A stretch of 64,000 bases of DNA from Cohaesibacter sp. ES.047 (GCF_900215505.1 NZ_LT907844.1:4232001-4296000); one strand, 5' to 3'; positions 26,042 to 34,454 are shown, counted from the first letter of the stretch. The notes: generated by a model not told the origin, from the letters alone. Made by a program: numbers and translations.

Positions 26042-27346
26042 ATGTCTGTTGCGCTTTCCTCCATTCTCCTGCTCGCCCTGCTGGCCCTGTTTCTGGGAGC
26101 CGGTACCTGGATCTTTGCCGGCCTCATGCTATCGGGCGCAGGGGCCATGTGGCTCATTCTTGATTTTCCCTGGGTCCGGGTCGGTGCGATCGCCACGAAA
26201 GTGATCTCCTCCTCCGCCGTATCCTGGGAATTGGCCGCTGTGCCGATCTTTGTCTGGATGGGCGATATCATCTTCAGAACGGATATATCCGAACGCCTGT
26301 TTCGCGGGCTCGCCCCTATCGTCGCCAAGATCCCGGGCGGTCTGTTGCATACCAACGTCTTCGGCTGCACCCTGTTTGCCGCAATCTCGGGCTCTTCGAC
26401 CGCAACAACGGCAACGGTTGGCAAGATCACCGTGCCAGAGCTCAAAAAGCGCGATTACAGCATGTCGCTGGCAGCCGGATCCCTCGCCGGCGCAGGCAGT
26501 TTCGGTTTGCTGATCCCTCCCTCCATCGCCATGATCATCTATGGTGTGTTGGCCGAGGTCTCGATCTCGAAACTCTTCATCGCAGGGATTGTCCCCGGTG
26601 CGATGATGGCGCTGCTGTATTCGGGCTACATCGCCATCATCTCGACCTTCTTCCCGCATATGGCCCCCAAATATGAAGGCGAAATCTCTCTGCGTGTCGT
26701 CCTGAAGGGGCTTTGGGAACTGGCCCCCCTCGCCGTCTTGATGTTCGTCGTCCTCGGCTCGATTTATTCGGGCCTTGCCACACCGTCTGAAGCAGCAGCA
26801 GTGGGCGTTTTCTGCGCCATCCTGATCACGATAGCCACCCGGCAGTTCAGTATCAGGATGCTTGTCGAAAGCCTGATGAACACCCTGCGGATTTCGTCCA
26901 TGATCTGCATGCTGATTGCAGCATCGGCCTTCCTGTCCGCAGCGATCGCCTATATGCATCTGCCTACGATGATCACCGAAATGATTGCCAGCCTCGATCT
27001 CTCACCTTATGGGGTCCTGTTGATTCTGGCTGTACTCTATATCGTACTCGGCATGTTCCTGGACGGCACATCGATGACCGTGATGACCGTGCCGATTGCC
27101 GTGCCGTTGATCGTTCAGGCTGGCTACGATCCGCTCTGGTTCGGCATCTATCTGGTCATCATGATCGAAATGAGCACGATCACGCCACCCGTCGGCCTCA
27201 ACCTTTACATCCTGCAGGCGCTGACCGGGCGAAGTTTGGGAGCCACAATTCTCGCCGCGGCCCCCTTCTTCCTGCTGCTCTGTCTCGGCACGGCCCTTCT
27301 GGCCACATTCCCCCAGATAGTTCTGTGGTTGCCGTCGGCACTATAG
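26042..27346 (+). CDS. TRAP transporter large permease (DctM), cluster 2
   Basis: A 434-residue polytopic membrane protein with DctM landmarks: VPIFVWMGDIIF, NVFGCTLFAAISGSSTATTATVG, GLLIPPSIAMIIYG and the C-terminal EMSTITPPVGLNLYILQ. It is the ion-coupled transport subunit. It is the last gene of the operon: a hairpin CCCCGA/TCGGGG (27382-27402) and a longer inverted repeat follow before the DeoR gene. Confidence 0.92.
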   Translation: MSVALSSILLLALLALFLGAGTWIFAGLMLSGAGAMWLILDFPWVRVGAIATKVISSSAVSWELAAVPIFVWMGDIIFRTDISERLFRGLAPIVAKIPGGLLHTNVFGCTLFAAISGSSTATTATVGKITVPELKKRDYSMSLAAGSLAGAGSFGLLIPPSIAMIIYGVLAEVSISKLFIAGIVPGAMMALLYSGYIAIISTFFPHMAPKYEGEISLRVVLKGLWELAPLAVLMFVVLGSIYSGLATPSEAAAVGVFCAILITIATRQFSIRMLVESLMNTLRISSMICMLIAASAFLSAAIAYMHLPTMITEMIASLDLSPYGVLLILAVLYIVLGMFLDGTSMTVMTVPIAVPLIVQAGYDPLWFGIYLVIMIEMSTITPPVGLNLYILQALTGRSLGATILAAAPFFLLLCLGTALLATFPQIVLWLPSAL

Positions 27347-27413
27347 TGACATTTCGACTGGAATTTGTTTATTCATCCATTCCCCGAGTGAGGTTTTCGG
27401 GGTAAGTTCAAGT

Positions 27414-27458
27414 CAGGGTTGATAGATCTGTGTAGTAACATTCAATCCATCAACCCTG
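27414..27458. repeat. 10-base inverted repeat upstream of the DeoR regulator
   Basis: CAGGGTTGAT (27414-27423) is repeated as ATCAACCCTG (27449-27458) with a 25-base spacer. It ends 27 bases before the TTG start of the DeoR-family gene. The arms could be two half-sites for the regulator itself (autoregulation) or the stem of a hairpin that ends TRAP-operon transcription; no T-run follows. Confidence 0.45.
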
Positions 27459-27485
27459 CCTATTGAGAAACTACTGGAGTGTATC

Positions 27486-28292
27486 TTGGTCGAAATAACT
27501 GTATCTCAAGGGGAAGAGCTGTTGCCCGCAGAAAGACGGGAACAACTGATTCAGTGGTTTCAGACCAATGTCTCCGGCACCAATCAGGAACTCGCACGCA
27601 TGTTCAACATCTCCGTCTCGACAGTGAGACGAGATCTGGACTCGCTGGCAGCCGAAGGCATCGTACGCCGCACCCATGGCGGCGCAGTGAGGATTCGCTC
27701 GCGCACCAATTTCGAACCATCAACCGATCTGGCGCGGCGGACCGCGGTCGAAGAAAAGAACTCGATCGTCCGGCTCACCTGCAAGATGATTGAACCCAAG
27801 CAGAGCATCATCATCGATTCCGGTGCCGTGATTGCCCATATGCTTGCAGAGGAAATCGCAGCCAATGGGATCCCCCTGACTGTCATCACCAACGACCTCT
27901 ATGTTGCCACCACCCTCGCCTACAAGGAGCATATCAAGCTTATCGTACCGGGTGGAACCTGTCGCTTCGGCTCCTACGGCCTGCTAGGAGAGCCCGGGCT
28001 CGAGTTTTTCGATGATATCCGCTGCGACTGCTTCTTCATGTCAGCTCAGGCACTCGACATAGAGTGCGCATCGGAAACCTTGCTGGATGTGATGTTGATG
28101 AAGCGGGCGATGATCAAGGCGGCCGAACGCACCGTCCTGATGCTCGATAGCAGCCGCTTCTTTGACCGCGCCATTTATCGCACCGTGCCGATCGAGACCT
28201 TTGACACCATCATCACCGATGAAGGTCTGTCCCACGAGGCAGCCGAGAAAATCCGCCTGCGCGGTGTCAATCTCGAGATTGCCCGTTTCTGA
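27486..28292 (+). CDS. DeoR-family transcriptional regulator
   Basis: A 268-residue regulator with an N-terminal DeoR HTH (residues 15-70: RREQLIQWFQ, TNQELARMFNISVSTVRRDLDSLAAEGIV, RTHGGA) and a C-terminal DeoRC sugar-phosphate-sensing domain with the D-S-G-A motif (IDSGAVIAHM) and the SR/D pattern MLDSSRFF. It starts with TTG at 27486, with GGAG seven bases upstream. DeoR proteins usually respond to phosphorylated sugars, matching the neighbouring phosphosugar deglycase and kinase. It lies 140 bases after dctM and 220 bases before deglycase copy 2. Confidence 0.88.
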   Translation: MVEITVSQGEELLPAERREQLIQWFQTNVSGTNQELARMFNISVSTVRRDLDSLAAEGIVRRTHGGAVRIRSRTNFEPSTDLARRTAVEEKNSIVRLTCKMIEPKQSIIIDSGAVIAHMLAEEIAANGIPLTVITNDLYVATTLAYKEHIKLIVPGGTCRFGSYGLLGEPGLEFFDDIRCDCFFMSAQALDIECASETLLDVMLMKRAMIKAAERTVLMLDSSRFFDRAIYRTVPIETFDTIITDEGLSHEAAEKIRLRGVNLEIARF

Positions 28293-28447
28293 AGCTCCCC
28301 CCCTACGAGACCATAGCCTCAGCCCCTTCCGGACCTGCGCTACAAGCGCTTTTTGGGGCACCTGCACCCACACCTGCCTTCCATCGCGAATTTCTGAATA
28401 GGGAAAAAACCTCTTTTTTCTTGCCAAAAAACGTCCGTTTTGCAATA

Positions 28448-28463
28448 TTGACACCGGTCTCAA
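28448..28463. promoter_or_regulatory. Shared regulon operator, site 3 (upstream of deglycase copy 2)
   Basis: TTGACACCGGTCTCAA, exactly the minus-strand sequence of site 1. It lies 48 bases upstream of the second deglycase start and begins with a -35-like TTGACA, so a bound repressor would block RNA polymerase. Confidence 0.77.
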
Positions 28464-28511
28464 TATAAGATTCCATTCAAAACATCCCATCACGTAATCA
28501 AGGATCTCAGG

Positions 28512-29495
28512 ATGAACGATCAAGTTAAGGCCTACGGTCTGGATGAAGCCATCGAGGCTGTCGCGGCCCACGGCTCCATCTCCGAAATTTATTTTGTAGC
28601 CTGCGGTGGATCCTATGCGCTCCTGCAGGAAGGGCAGTATGTGGTGGACTGTGAGGCGAAATCCATCGCCTCTTACGCATACAGCTCAGCCGAGTTCATC
28701 TCCCGCGCACCGGCGCGCCTTGGCAAGAATTCACTGGTCATCACCTGCTCGCATTCCGGCAACACCCCCGAAACGGTTGCAGCAACCGAGTATGCCCGCA
28801 AGGCCGGAGCGCTGACCATTTCCCTGACCAATCTGGCCGACTCCCCGCTGGACAAAGCCACAGAAAACACGGTCTTCTACGAATGGGATCCGCTGTCTGT
28901 CACCACCAAGCACAATTCGGTGATGCTGCTCCTGTTGGTGCTTGGCATTCTCAACAAGCTTGAAGGCAACAGCAAATATGATCTGGCGAACAAGGCTATC
29001 CCCGCGCTGCACGATATCGGTGAAGGCCTGAAAGAAAAATATGCTGCCGCGGCTGCTGAATTCGGCGAGTCTCACAAGCGCGAACCGGTCATCTACACGA
29101 TGGCGTCCGGCGCGAACCATTCAACCGCTTATGCCTTTGCAATCTGTCTGCTGCAGGAAATGCAGTGGGTGCATTCCGCCTGCATCCATTCGGGCGAATA
29201 TTTCCACGGGCCGTTTGAAATCACCGATTTCGATACCCCGATCATCATCCTCAAAGGCCTCGGCAATGCCCGCAAGATGGATGAACGCGCTCTGGCATTT
29301 GCACAGAAATACTCCAAACGTCTTTCTGTTCTCGATGCGACCGACTTCGGTCTCGAAGCAGTGGCTGGCGAGGTTGCAGAATATCTCACGCCGATCATGT
29401 TCAATCTGGTCCTTCGGCTCTATGCCGTTGAACTCGGCGACAAGCGCGGCCATCCGCTGACCGTCCGCCGCTACATGTGGCGCATGGAATACTGA
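28512..29495 (+). CDS. SIS-domain sugar-phosphate deglycase, FrlB/FraB-like (copy 2)
   Basis: A 327-residue paralogue of the protein at 17843. The two align end to end without a visible gap and share most residues in the core. Both SIS loops (CGGSYALL, TCSHSGNTPET) and the putative catalytic pair E216/H232 are kept. Differences cluster at residues 105-125 and 170-190, so substrate preference may differ. Family role: hydrolysis of 6-phosphofructosyl- or 6-phosphoglucosyl-amino acids to a hexose phosphate and the amino acid. It is followed after a hairpin by an FrlD-like kinase, which would make its phosphorylated substrate. The ribosome binding site AAGGATCTCAGG precedes ATG 28512. Confidence 0.86.
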   Translation: MNDQVKAYGLDEAIEAVAAHGSISEIYFVACGGSYALLQEGQYVVDCEAKSIASYAYSSAEFISRAPARLGKNSLVITCSHSGNTPETVAATEYARKAGALTISLTNLADSPLDKATENTVFYEWDPLSVTTKHNSVMLLLLVLGILNKLEGNSKYDLANKAIPALHDIGEGLKEKYAAAAAEFGESHKREPVIYTMASGANHSTAYAFAICLLQEMQWVHSACIHSGEYFHGPFEITDFDTPIIILKGLGNARKMDERALAFAQKYSKRLSVLDATDFGLEAVAGEVAEYLTPIMFNLVLRLYAVELGDKRGHPLTVRRYMWRMEY

Positions 29496-29502
29496 TCAAA
29501 CT

Positions 29503-29536
29503 CGGATCGGAGGCCCTTTCGATTGTCTCCGATCCG
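29503..29536 (+). terminator. Strong stem-loop between deglycase copy 2 and the kinase
   Basis: CGGATCGGAG (29503-29512) pairs perfectly with CTCCGATCCG (29527-29536); a run of six T follows eight bases later. It could attenuate transcription into the kinase gene or protect the deglycase mRNA from 3' decay. Confidence 0.55.
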
Positions 29537-29659
29537 CCCTCACTTTTTTGAATAGTCAAAAATCAATAATCAGAACGCACCAAATTTTCGGCCTCATTTC
29601 CAAAAGGGAAGCGATCTCACCGAATTTTCGCGAAAAGACAACAATAGAAAGTCCTAGAA

Positions 29660-30508
29660 ATGGCTCGCTCCAACAACAAGGCCTCCCTGCTCGGCATTGG
29701 CGACAACGTGGTTGATTTCTACAAAGACCGGAATGAATTTTTCCCCGGCGGAAACGCGCTCAACGTCGCAGTGCTGGCCAAACGCTTTGGCCTCGAGAAA
29801 GCCGGCTATATCGGACTTGTCGGCAATGATGAAGAGGGCAAGCATGTGGTCAGAAGCCTTGAGGCCGAGGGCCTCTGGATCGACCGCATTCGTCAGGCTT
29901 GCGGCGAGAATGGCAAGGCCGTCGTCCATCTCGACGATCAGGGAGACCGCGTCTTTCTGGGGTCCAACAAGGGCGGCATCCAGCGCCAACTGACCCTGAA
30001 AATGGAAGAGGTCGACCTTCAGGCCGTAGAAGATTATGGCTGCGTTCACACATCCATCTTCAGCTATCTGGAGAATGAACTGCCCCTGATCAGGGAGCGG
30101 GCGAATGCGGTGGCGTTCGATTTCTCCTCCCATCTGGAACTGGACTATGTGAAACGTATCGCCCCTTCTATCACGACGGCTTTCTTTTCCGGATCTGCGC
30201 TGAATGAAAGCGAGGTTGACGACCTGATCGAGACCGTCGCAGGGCTGGGTGTTGACACAATCGGCGTGACCCGCGGCTCCGACGGTGCCTATTGGCAGGT
30301 TGGCGGCAAACGCTATCGCCAGGGCATCAAGCCGGTTGAAGTCGTCGACACGCTCGGCGCGGGAGATTCCTTCATCGCCGCGTATCTGAGTGGCATCCTG
30401 ATGGGCCATTCTGTTGAGGAATCTCTGGATGGTGCCGCGACTTTCGCAGCCGACACCTGCACCCGCCTCGGTGCCTTCGGTCATCCCTATAAGGTTTCCG
30501 CGAGCTGA
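29660..30508 (+). CDS. PfkB-family sugar kinase, FrlD-like (fructosyl-amino-acid 6-kinase candidate)
   Basis: A 282-residue ribokinase-fold kinase. The N-terminal substrate motif is PGGNALNVAV (residues 29-38) and the C-terminal signature DTLGAGDSFIAAY (230-242), with D236 as catalytic base. It has the compact length of FrlD rather than the 310 or more residues of ribokinase. FrlD phosphorylates fructoselysine on C6 before FrlB cleavage. Placement directly behind an FrlB-like deglycase makes the same two-step order likely here. A bidirectional terminator separates it from the convergent LacI gene. The amino-acid part of the substrate is not known. Confidence 0.86.
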   Translation: MARSNNKASLLGIGDNVVDFYKDRNEFFPGGNALNVAVLAKRFGLEKAGYIGLVGNDEEGKHVVRSLEAEGLWIDRIRQACGENGKAVVHLDDQGDRVFLGSNKGGIQRQLTLKMEEVDLQAVEDYGCVHTSIFSYLENELPLIRERANAVAFDFSSHLELDYVKRIAPSITTAFFSGSALNESEVDDLIETVAGLGVDTIGVTRGSDGAYWQVGGKRYRQGIKPVEVVDTLGAGDSFIAAYLSGILMGHSVEESLDGAATFAADTCTRLGAFGHPYKVSAS

Positions 30509-30562
30509 GGCTGCAAGACGACAGGATTGCTTCATCGAAGCCAGATCTGGTCACAAATTGAC

Positions 30563-30591
30563 AAAAGGGCGAGATTTGATCTCGCCTTTTT
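30563..30591. terminator. Bidirectional terminator between kinase and LacI genes
   Basis: AAAAGGGCGAGAT and ATCTCGCCTTTTT form a stem with a TTG loop, flanked by A and T runs on either side. It lies between the convergent ends of the kinase (plus) and LacI-type (minus) genes. Confidence 0.85.
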
Positions 30592-30592
30592 G

Positions 30593-31660
30593 TCATTTCG
30601 CAGTCTCGACTGACTGTCTGTCGATCATCTGCATCTTCATCACATGCCGCAATGGCGGCTCGGTTACGCCTTCAATCCGTTTGATGAGTTGTTCGGCACA
30701 CCAGCGCCCCATCTCCGCGACAGGTTGGTCAATCACCGTGATTGTCGGGTTCGTGACTTCCGTCCAGTCGGCATTGTGAAACGCGATCAGCGACAAGTCG
30801 GACGGCATATCTATATCGCGCCGCTTTGCCTGCTTGAAGATCTTCAGCGCCACATGACTGTCCGATGCAAGCATCGCGGTCGGACGGTCCGCCTGATCAA
30901 GCACCTTGCTGATCGAGGCACTAAGACCACGATCGGGATCGGCATTGAGTACGATAATGCTGTCCTCCTGCGGAATTCCGCCAGCACGGCAGGCTGAGAG
31001 GAATCCCGAGATACGGCGTCCGACCGACGAGGTGGGAATCAGCAATTCACCATTTTCATCCATCCCGCTTTCCAGCGTTTCGGTCACGAATGCCAGCCGA
31101 CGGTGGCCAGCCTCGATAAATTGCTCAGTCGCCTTCGAAGCTGATTCGAAATCATCGCTGACAACCGTATCGACTTCCAGACTGGGAACCTCGCGGTCGA
31201 ACAGAACCATCGCACAATTGAGGGATTTGAGATTCTCAAGGTGGGCCGTTTGATAGCGATTGGCCGGCGCAATGATCAAACCGTCAACCTGCTTACCCAC
31301 CAGAACGTTCACAGCCTCTCGTTCCACATCGAAATTCTCATCCGAGTTGGTCAAAATCACATTGAATCCGCTCGCATTGGCAACGTCGGTGATACTTCTC
31401 ACAGCAATACCAAAGAATGAGTTTTCGATGTCACCCACCACAACACCGATGGTTTTCGATTTTCCGGTAGTCATCGAACGAGCCAACTCATTTGCTCTAT
31501 ATTTCAGAGACTTGGCAGAGGCTTGCACGCGTTCGCGGACTTTTTCGCTTGTCACGCCATAGCCCCCAAGCACACGCGCTGCGGTCGACTTGGAAACATG
31601 TGCATGTCGGGCAACGTCGGCAACGGTGACGGCAGGAGACTGAAGTTTCTTTTTATCCAT
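30593..31660 (-). CDS. LacI-family transcriptional regulator
   Basis: A 355-residue regulator with a LacI HTH and hinge at residues 10-60 (VTVADVARHAHVSKSTAARVL, YRANELARSMTTGKSKTIGVV) and a periplasmic-binding-protein-like effector domain after it (PTAMLASDSHVALKIFKQAKRR, DLSLIAFHNADWTEVTNPTIT). It is divergent from the ABC transporter, with a perfect 14-bp palindrome TGAGACCGGTCTCA between them. LacI proteins favour such CG-centred palindromes, so this is the prime candidate for the regulator that binds all four regulon operators, including its own promoter. The inducer is probably a sugar-amine or its phosphate. Confidence 0.9.
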   Translation of the reverse strand: MDKKKLQSPAVTVADVARHAHVSKSTAARVLGGYGVTSEKVRERVQASAKSLKYRANELARSMTTGKSKTIGVVVGDIENSFFGIAVRSITDVANASGFNVILTNSDENFDVEREAVNVLVGKQVDGLIIAPANRYQTAHLENLKSLNCAMVLFDREVPSLEVDTVVSDDFESASKATEQFIEAGHRRLAFVTETLESGMDENGELLIPTSSVGRRISGFLSACRAGGIPQEDSIIVLNADPDRGLSASISKVLDQADRPTAMLASDSHVALKIFKQAKRRDIDMPSDLSLIAFHNADWTEVTNPTITVIDQPVAEMGRWCAEQLIKRIEGVTEPPLRHVMKMQMIDRQSVETAK

Positions 31661-31715
31661 AATTTAAATGCCTACAGACGAGTTGACGGTCAGTCAAGAT
31701 CATTATAGTCTTTCA

Positions 31716-31731
31716 TTGAGACCGGTCTCAT
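31716..31731. promoter_or_regulatory. Shared regulon operator, site 4 (LacI/ABC transporter divergent promoter)
   Basis: TTGAGACCGGTCTCAT, with a perfect palindromic core TGAGACCGGTCTCA (31717-31730). It lies between the LacI-family gene and the ABC binding-protein gene and so can control both. It is the most symmetric of the four sites. Confidence 0.8.
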
Positions 31732-31834
31732 TAATAAGGATCGGAATAAAATTCGCCAAAATCACTCACTTTCGATTTTGTCGGTTCAAACACCAAATAA
31801 GCCAGATAACCGGCAAGCCCCCATGGAGAACAGC

Positions 31835-32668
31835 ATGAAGATTACCAATCTTTTCGGCAAATTCACCCGCCGTTCCTACCTGGCAATGATGTCAGGTCTA
31901 GTTGTATCCTGTCTCGTTGCTCCCGCCAACGCTGCAGATGACAATCCCTACGGACTTTTGGATACTGACTCCATTATGGTAGGCACCATGTCCGATGCGA
32001 AACCATATGCGTTTGTGACTGCAGACGGCACATTTTCCGGTTTCGACGTTGAGTTCTTCCAAAACATTGCCAAACGGCTCGGCTTCGAAAAAGATCAGGT
32101 CACCTTTGTTGGTCAGGATTTCGCAGCACTTATTCCTTCCGTTGTCAATGGCCGCTTTGACGTGGCCGTCGGCGCGATCGGCACCACCGCGCAACGTCAG
32201 AAAGTCGCTGACTTCACGGATGGTTATCTCGCAGGCTTCCTCTCGGTTCTCAGTTCCGATGAATCGCTGTCCACCATCGAAGCCCTGGATGACAAGCGCC
32301 TCGGCATCGTGCAGGGCACTTTGCAGGATGACTATGCGCAGAAGCATTTCCCCAAAGCTCAGCTGGTTCGTTTCCCAGACAACAACAGCGCCGTTGCTGC
32401 CCTGAACAATGGCATGGTCGACGCTCACTTCCTCGATTTCGAAGCAGCCAAACAGTTCGGTAAAAACTATCCGGGCCTGAAAGTCATGCAGAACTTCGCA
32501 TCCTTCGATGCACCCGCAGGTTTCGTTGTGCGTAAAGGAAACAGCAGGCTGCTTGACGCACTCAATGAAAAGATCCACGAAGCCATGCAGGATGGCACTT
32601 GGAAAGAACTGCACAGCAAGTGGTTCCCAGGCAGCCCGATGCCTAAACAGTATCTCCCGCAGAACTGA
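31835..32668 (+). CDS. ABC transporter substrate-binding protein, polar-amino-acid type
   Basis: A 277-residue SBP_bac_3-family protein. The signal peptide (residues 1-33, KFTRRSYLAMMSGLVVSCLVAPANA) is followed by the family core: SDAKPYAFVTADGTFSGFDVEF, ALIPSVVNGRFDVAVGAIGTTAQRQKVADFT, and GIVQGTLQDDYAQKHFP. Proteins of this type bind amino acids, opines and related compounds in the periplasm. The ATG at 31835 has GGAG seven bases upstream; in-frame starts at 31778 and 31823 lack one. It lies behind regulon operator 4. A stable hairpin (32705-32728) separates it from the fused permease/ATPase gene, as often seen when the binding protein is made in excess. Confidence 0.88.
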   Translation: MKITNLFGKFTRRSYLAMMSGLVVSCLVAPANAADDNPYGLLDTDSIMVGTMSDAKPYAFVTADGTFSGFDVEFFQNIAKRLGFEKDQVTFVGQDFAALIPSVVNGRFDVAVGAIGTTAQRQKVADFTDGYLAGFLSVLSSDESLSTIEALDDKRLGIVQGTLQDDYAQKHFPKAQLVRFPDNNSAVAALNNGMVDAHFLDFEAAKQFGKNYPGLKVMQNFASFDAPAGFVVRKGNSRLLDALNEKIHEAMQDGTWKELHSKWFPGSPMPKQYLPQN

Positions 32669-32704
32669 TTACTCGTCATTGCAAAACCAGCAATTCAAGA
32701 AGCA

Positions 32705-32728
32705 TGGGGGCGGAGCATTCCGCCCCCA
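32705..32728 (+). terminator. Strong intercistronic hairpin behind the binding-protein gene
   Basis: TGGGGGCGGA (32705-32714) pairs perfectly with TCCGCCCCCA (32719-32728) around a GCAT loop. There is no T-run; A-rich sequence follows. Hairpins of this kind after binding-protein genes usually stabilise the upstream message or cause partial termination. Confidence 0.65.
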
Positions 32729-32858
32729 AAGGCAAAAAGTAAAAAAGTCGAGGTGTTTTAGCGTGCCCTATTACCTTCCCATACCTGAAGGACACGCCGC
32801 ATCTCCATCGACCAAACAGGGCTTTCTCGCCAGACGGTAACAAACAGGACAACAGCAG

Positions 32859-34376
32859 ATGGAGTGGTTAGAAACCCTAAGACGTAGCTTTCTCGATTTC
32901 GACGCTATGGCTTCAGTTCTGCCCAGTATGTTTTACATCGGGCTCAAGAACACACTAATTCTCGCAGCATTTTCAACATTCTTCGGCGTTCTTATCGGCA
33001 TTGTGCTGGCGGTCATGGGCATCTCCCGGTCCCCTTGGCTTAAGCTGCCCGCGCGTATCTATACCGATATTTTCCGTGGTCTCCCCGCAACCGTAACCAT
33101 CCTGTTGATCGGTCAGGGCTTTGCCCGCATCGGTCGCGAGCTGTTCGGCCCCTCCCCCTTTCCTTTGGGAATTGCCGCACTCAGCCTGATTGCTGGCGCT
33201 TACATCGGCGAAATCTTTCGCTCGGGTATCCAGAGCGTTGACAAGGGCCAGATGGAAGCCAGCCGCGCTCTTTCCATGAGCTACGGTCAGGGAATGCGTC
33301 TTATCGTCATCCCGCAGGGTATCCGCCGCATTCTCCCCGCCCTCGTCAACCAGTTCATCGGCAACGTCAAGGATTCGAGCCTTGTCTACTTCCTTGGCTT
33401 GCTTACCTACCAGCGCGATCTGTTCCGCGTTGGTCAGGATCAGGCTGTGGTCACAGGCAATCTCTCGCCGTTGCTCCTTGCAGGCGTCTTCTATCTGATA
33501 ATCACGGTGCCGCTCACCCATCTGGTCAACTATATCGACGACAGGCTCCGCACCGGCAAGGTCACCAAGTCAGGCCCGGTCTCAGGCCTTGAGGAAGTAA
33601 CCGAACAAGCCTCTGTCCCCAACCTTCCTGCGGTCGAGAAACCGGCCTTCAGGGGCGGCAGCCTGAAAATCTCGAACCTGACCATGGCCTATGACGACAT
33701 CGATGTGCTCAAGGATATCTCGCTCGAGGTTCCCGCTGGCTCCGTGACCTGCGTCATCGGACCCTCCGGCTCGGGCAAGTCCACCCTGCTGCGCGGTCTG
33801 AACCGTCTGGTCGAGCCCAAGTCCGGCGCGGTCACTCTGGACAGCAGCGATGTGCTGACCATGCATCCCGAGAAGCTTCGCCGCCGCATCGGAATGGTCT
33901 TCCAGCACTTCAACCTGTTCCCCGACCATACTGCACTGCAGAATGTCAGTCTGGCGCTGAACAAGGTCAAGAAGATGCCGATTGCCGAGGCTCGCAAACT
34001 TGCCGAGGAACGCCTCTCTGAAGTGGGGCTTGCCTCCCGCATGAATCATCGGCCTGCCAACCTGTCTGGCGGCCAGCAACAGCGTGTTGCCATCGCCCGG
34101 ACACTGGCCATGGAACCGGAAGTCATCCTCTTTGATGAGGTGACAAGTGCGCTTGACCCTGAACTCGTCAAGGGCGTTCTGGAACTGATGACAGATCTTG
34201 GCAAGCGCGGCATGACAATGCTTGTCGTCACCCACGAAATGGGCTTTGCCCGCAAGGTGGCCGATCAGGTCGTTTTCATGGATGAGGGCCGCATCGTCGA
34301 GGCGGGTACGCCCGAGCAGATCTTCGATCATCCCAAGAATGACCGTCTCCAGCACTTCCTGCAGGAAGTGCTCTGA
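32859..34376 (+). CDS. Fused ABC permease-ATPase, polar-amino-acid (HisM/GlnQ) type
   Basis: A 505-residue protein that joins two normally separate subunits. Residues 20-228 are a HisM/GlnP-type permease with about five helices and the EAA loop ([30 protein letters not shown] region, 133-161). A polar linker covers about 230-265. Residues 267-505 are an ABC ATPase with Walker [10 protein letters not shown] (301-309), Q349, signature LSGGQQQR (402-409), Walker B ILFDE (423-427) and the H-loop VVTHEMGF. A homodimer would supply both permease and both ATPase halves. With the upstream binding protein it forms a complete importer under regulon operator 4. Substrate by context: glycated amino acids or opine-like compounds. 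Confidence 0.9.
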   Translation: MEWLETLRRSFLDFDAMASVLPSMFYIGLKNTLILAAFSTFFGVLIGIVLAVMGISRSPWLKLPARIYTDIFRGLPATVTILLIGQGFARIGRELFGPSPFPLGIAALSLIAGAYIGEIFRSGIQSVDKGQMEASRALSMSYGQGMRLIVIPQGIRRILPALVNQFIGNVKDSSLVYFLGLLTYQRDLFRVGQDQAVVTGNLSPLLLAGVFYLIITVPLTHLVNYIDDRLRTGKVTKSGPVSGLEEVTEQASVPNLPAVEKPAFRGGSLKISNLTMAYDDIDVLKDISLEVPAGSVTCVIGPSGSGKSTLLRGLNRLVEPKSGAVTLDSSDVLTMHPEKLRRRIGMVFQHFNLFPDHTALQNVSLALNKVKKMPIAEARKLAEERLSEVGLASRMNHRPANLSGGQQQRVAIARTLAMEPEVILFDEVTSALDPELVKGVLELMTDLGKRGMTMLVVTHEMGFARKVADQVVFMDEGRIVEAGTPEQIFDHPKNDRLQHFLQEVL

Positions 34377-34416
34377 CAAGCAGCGGCGCACATCATGGCG
34401 CTGCACATCACCAAGT

Positions 34417-34454
34417 AAAAAGGGGAAGCAACCAAGGTTGCTTCCCCTTTTTTT
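34417..34454 (+). terminator. Rho-independent terminator of the ABC transporter operon
   Basis: AAAAAGGGGAAGCAACC and GGTTGCTTCCCCTTTTT pair around a two-base AA loop and end in a run of seven T. It lies 40 bases after the permease-ATPase stop and closes the island. The A-run on the left side would also let it work for minus-strand transcription. Confidence 0.9.
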
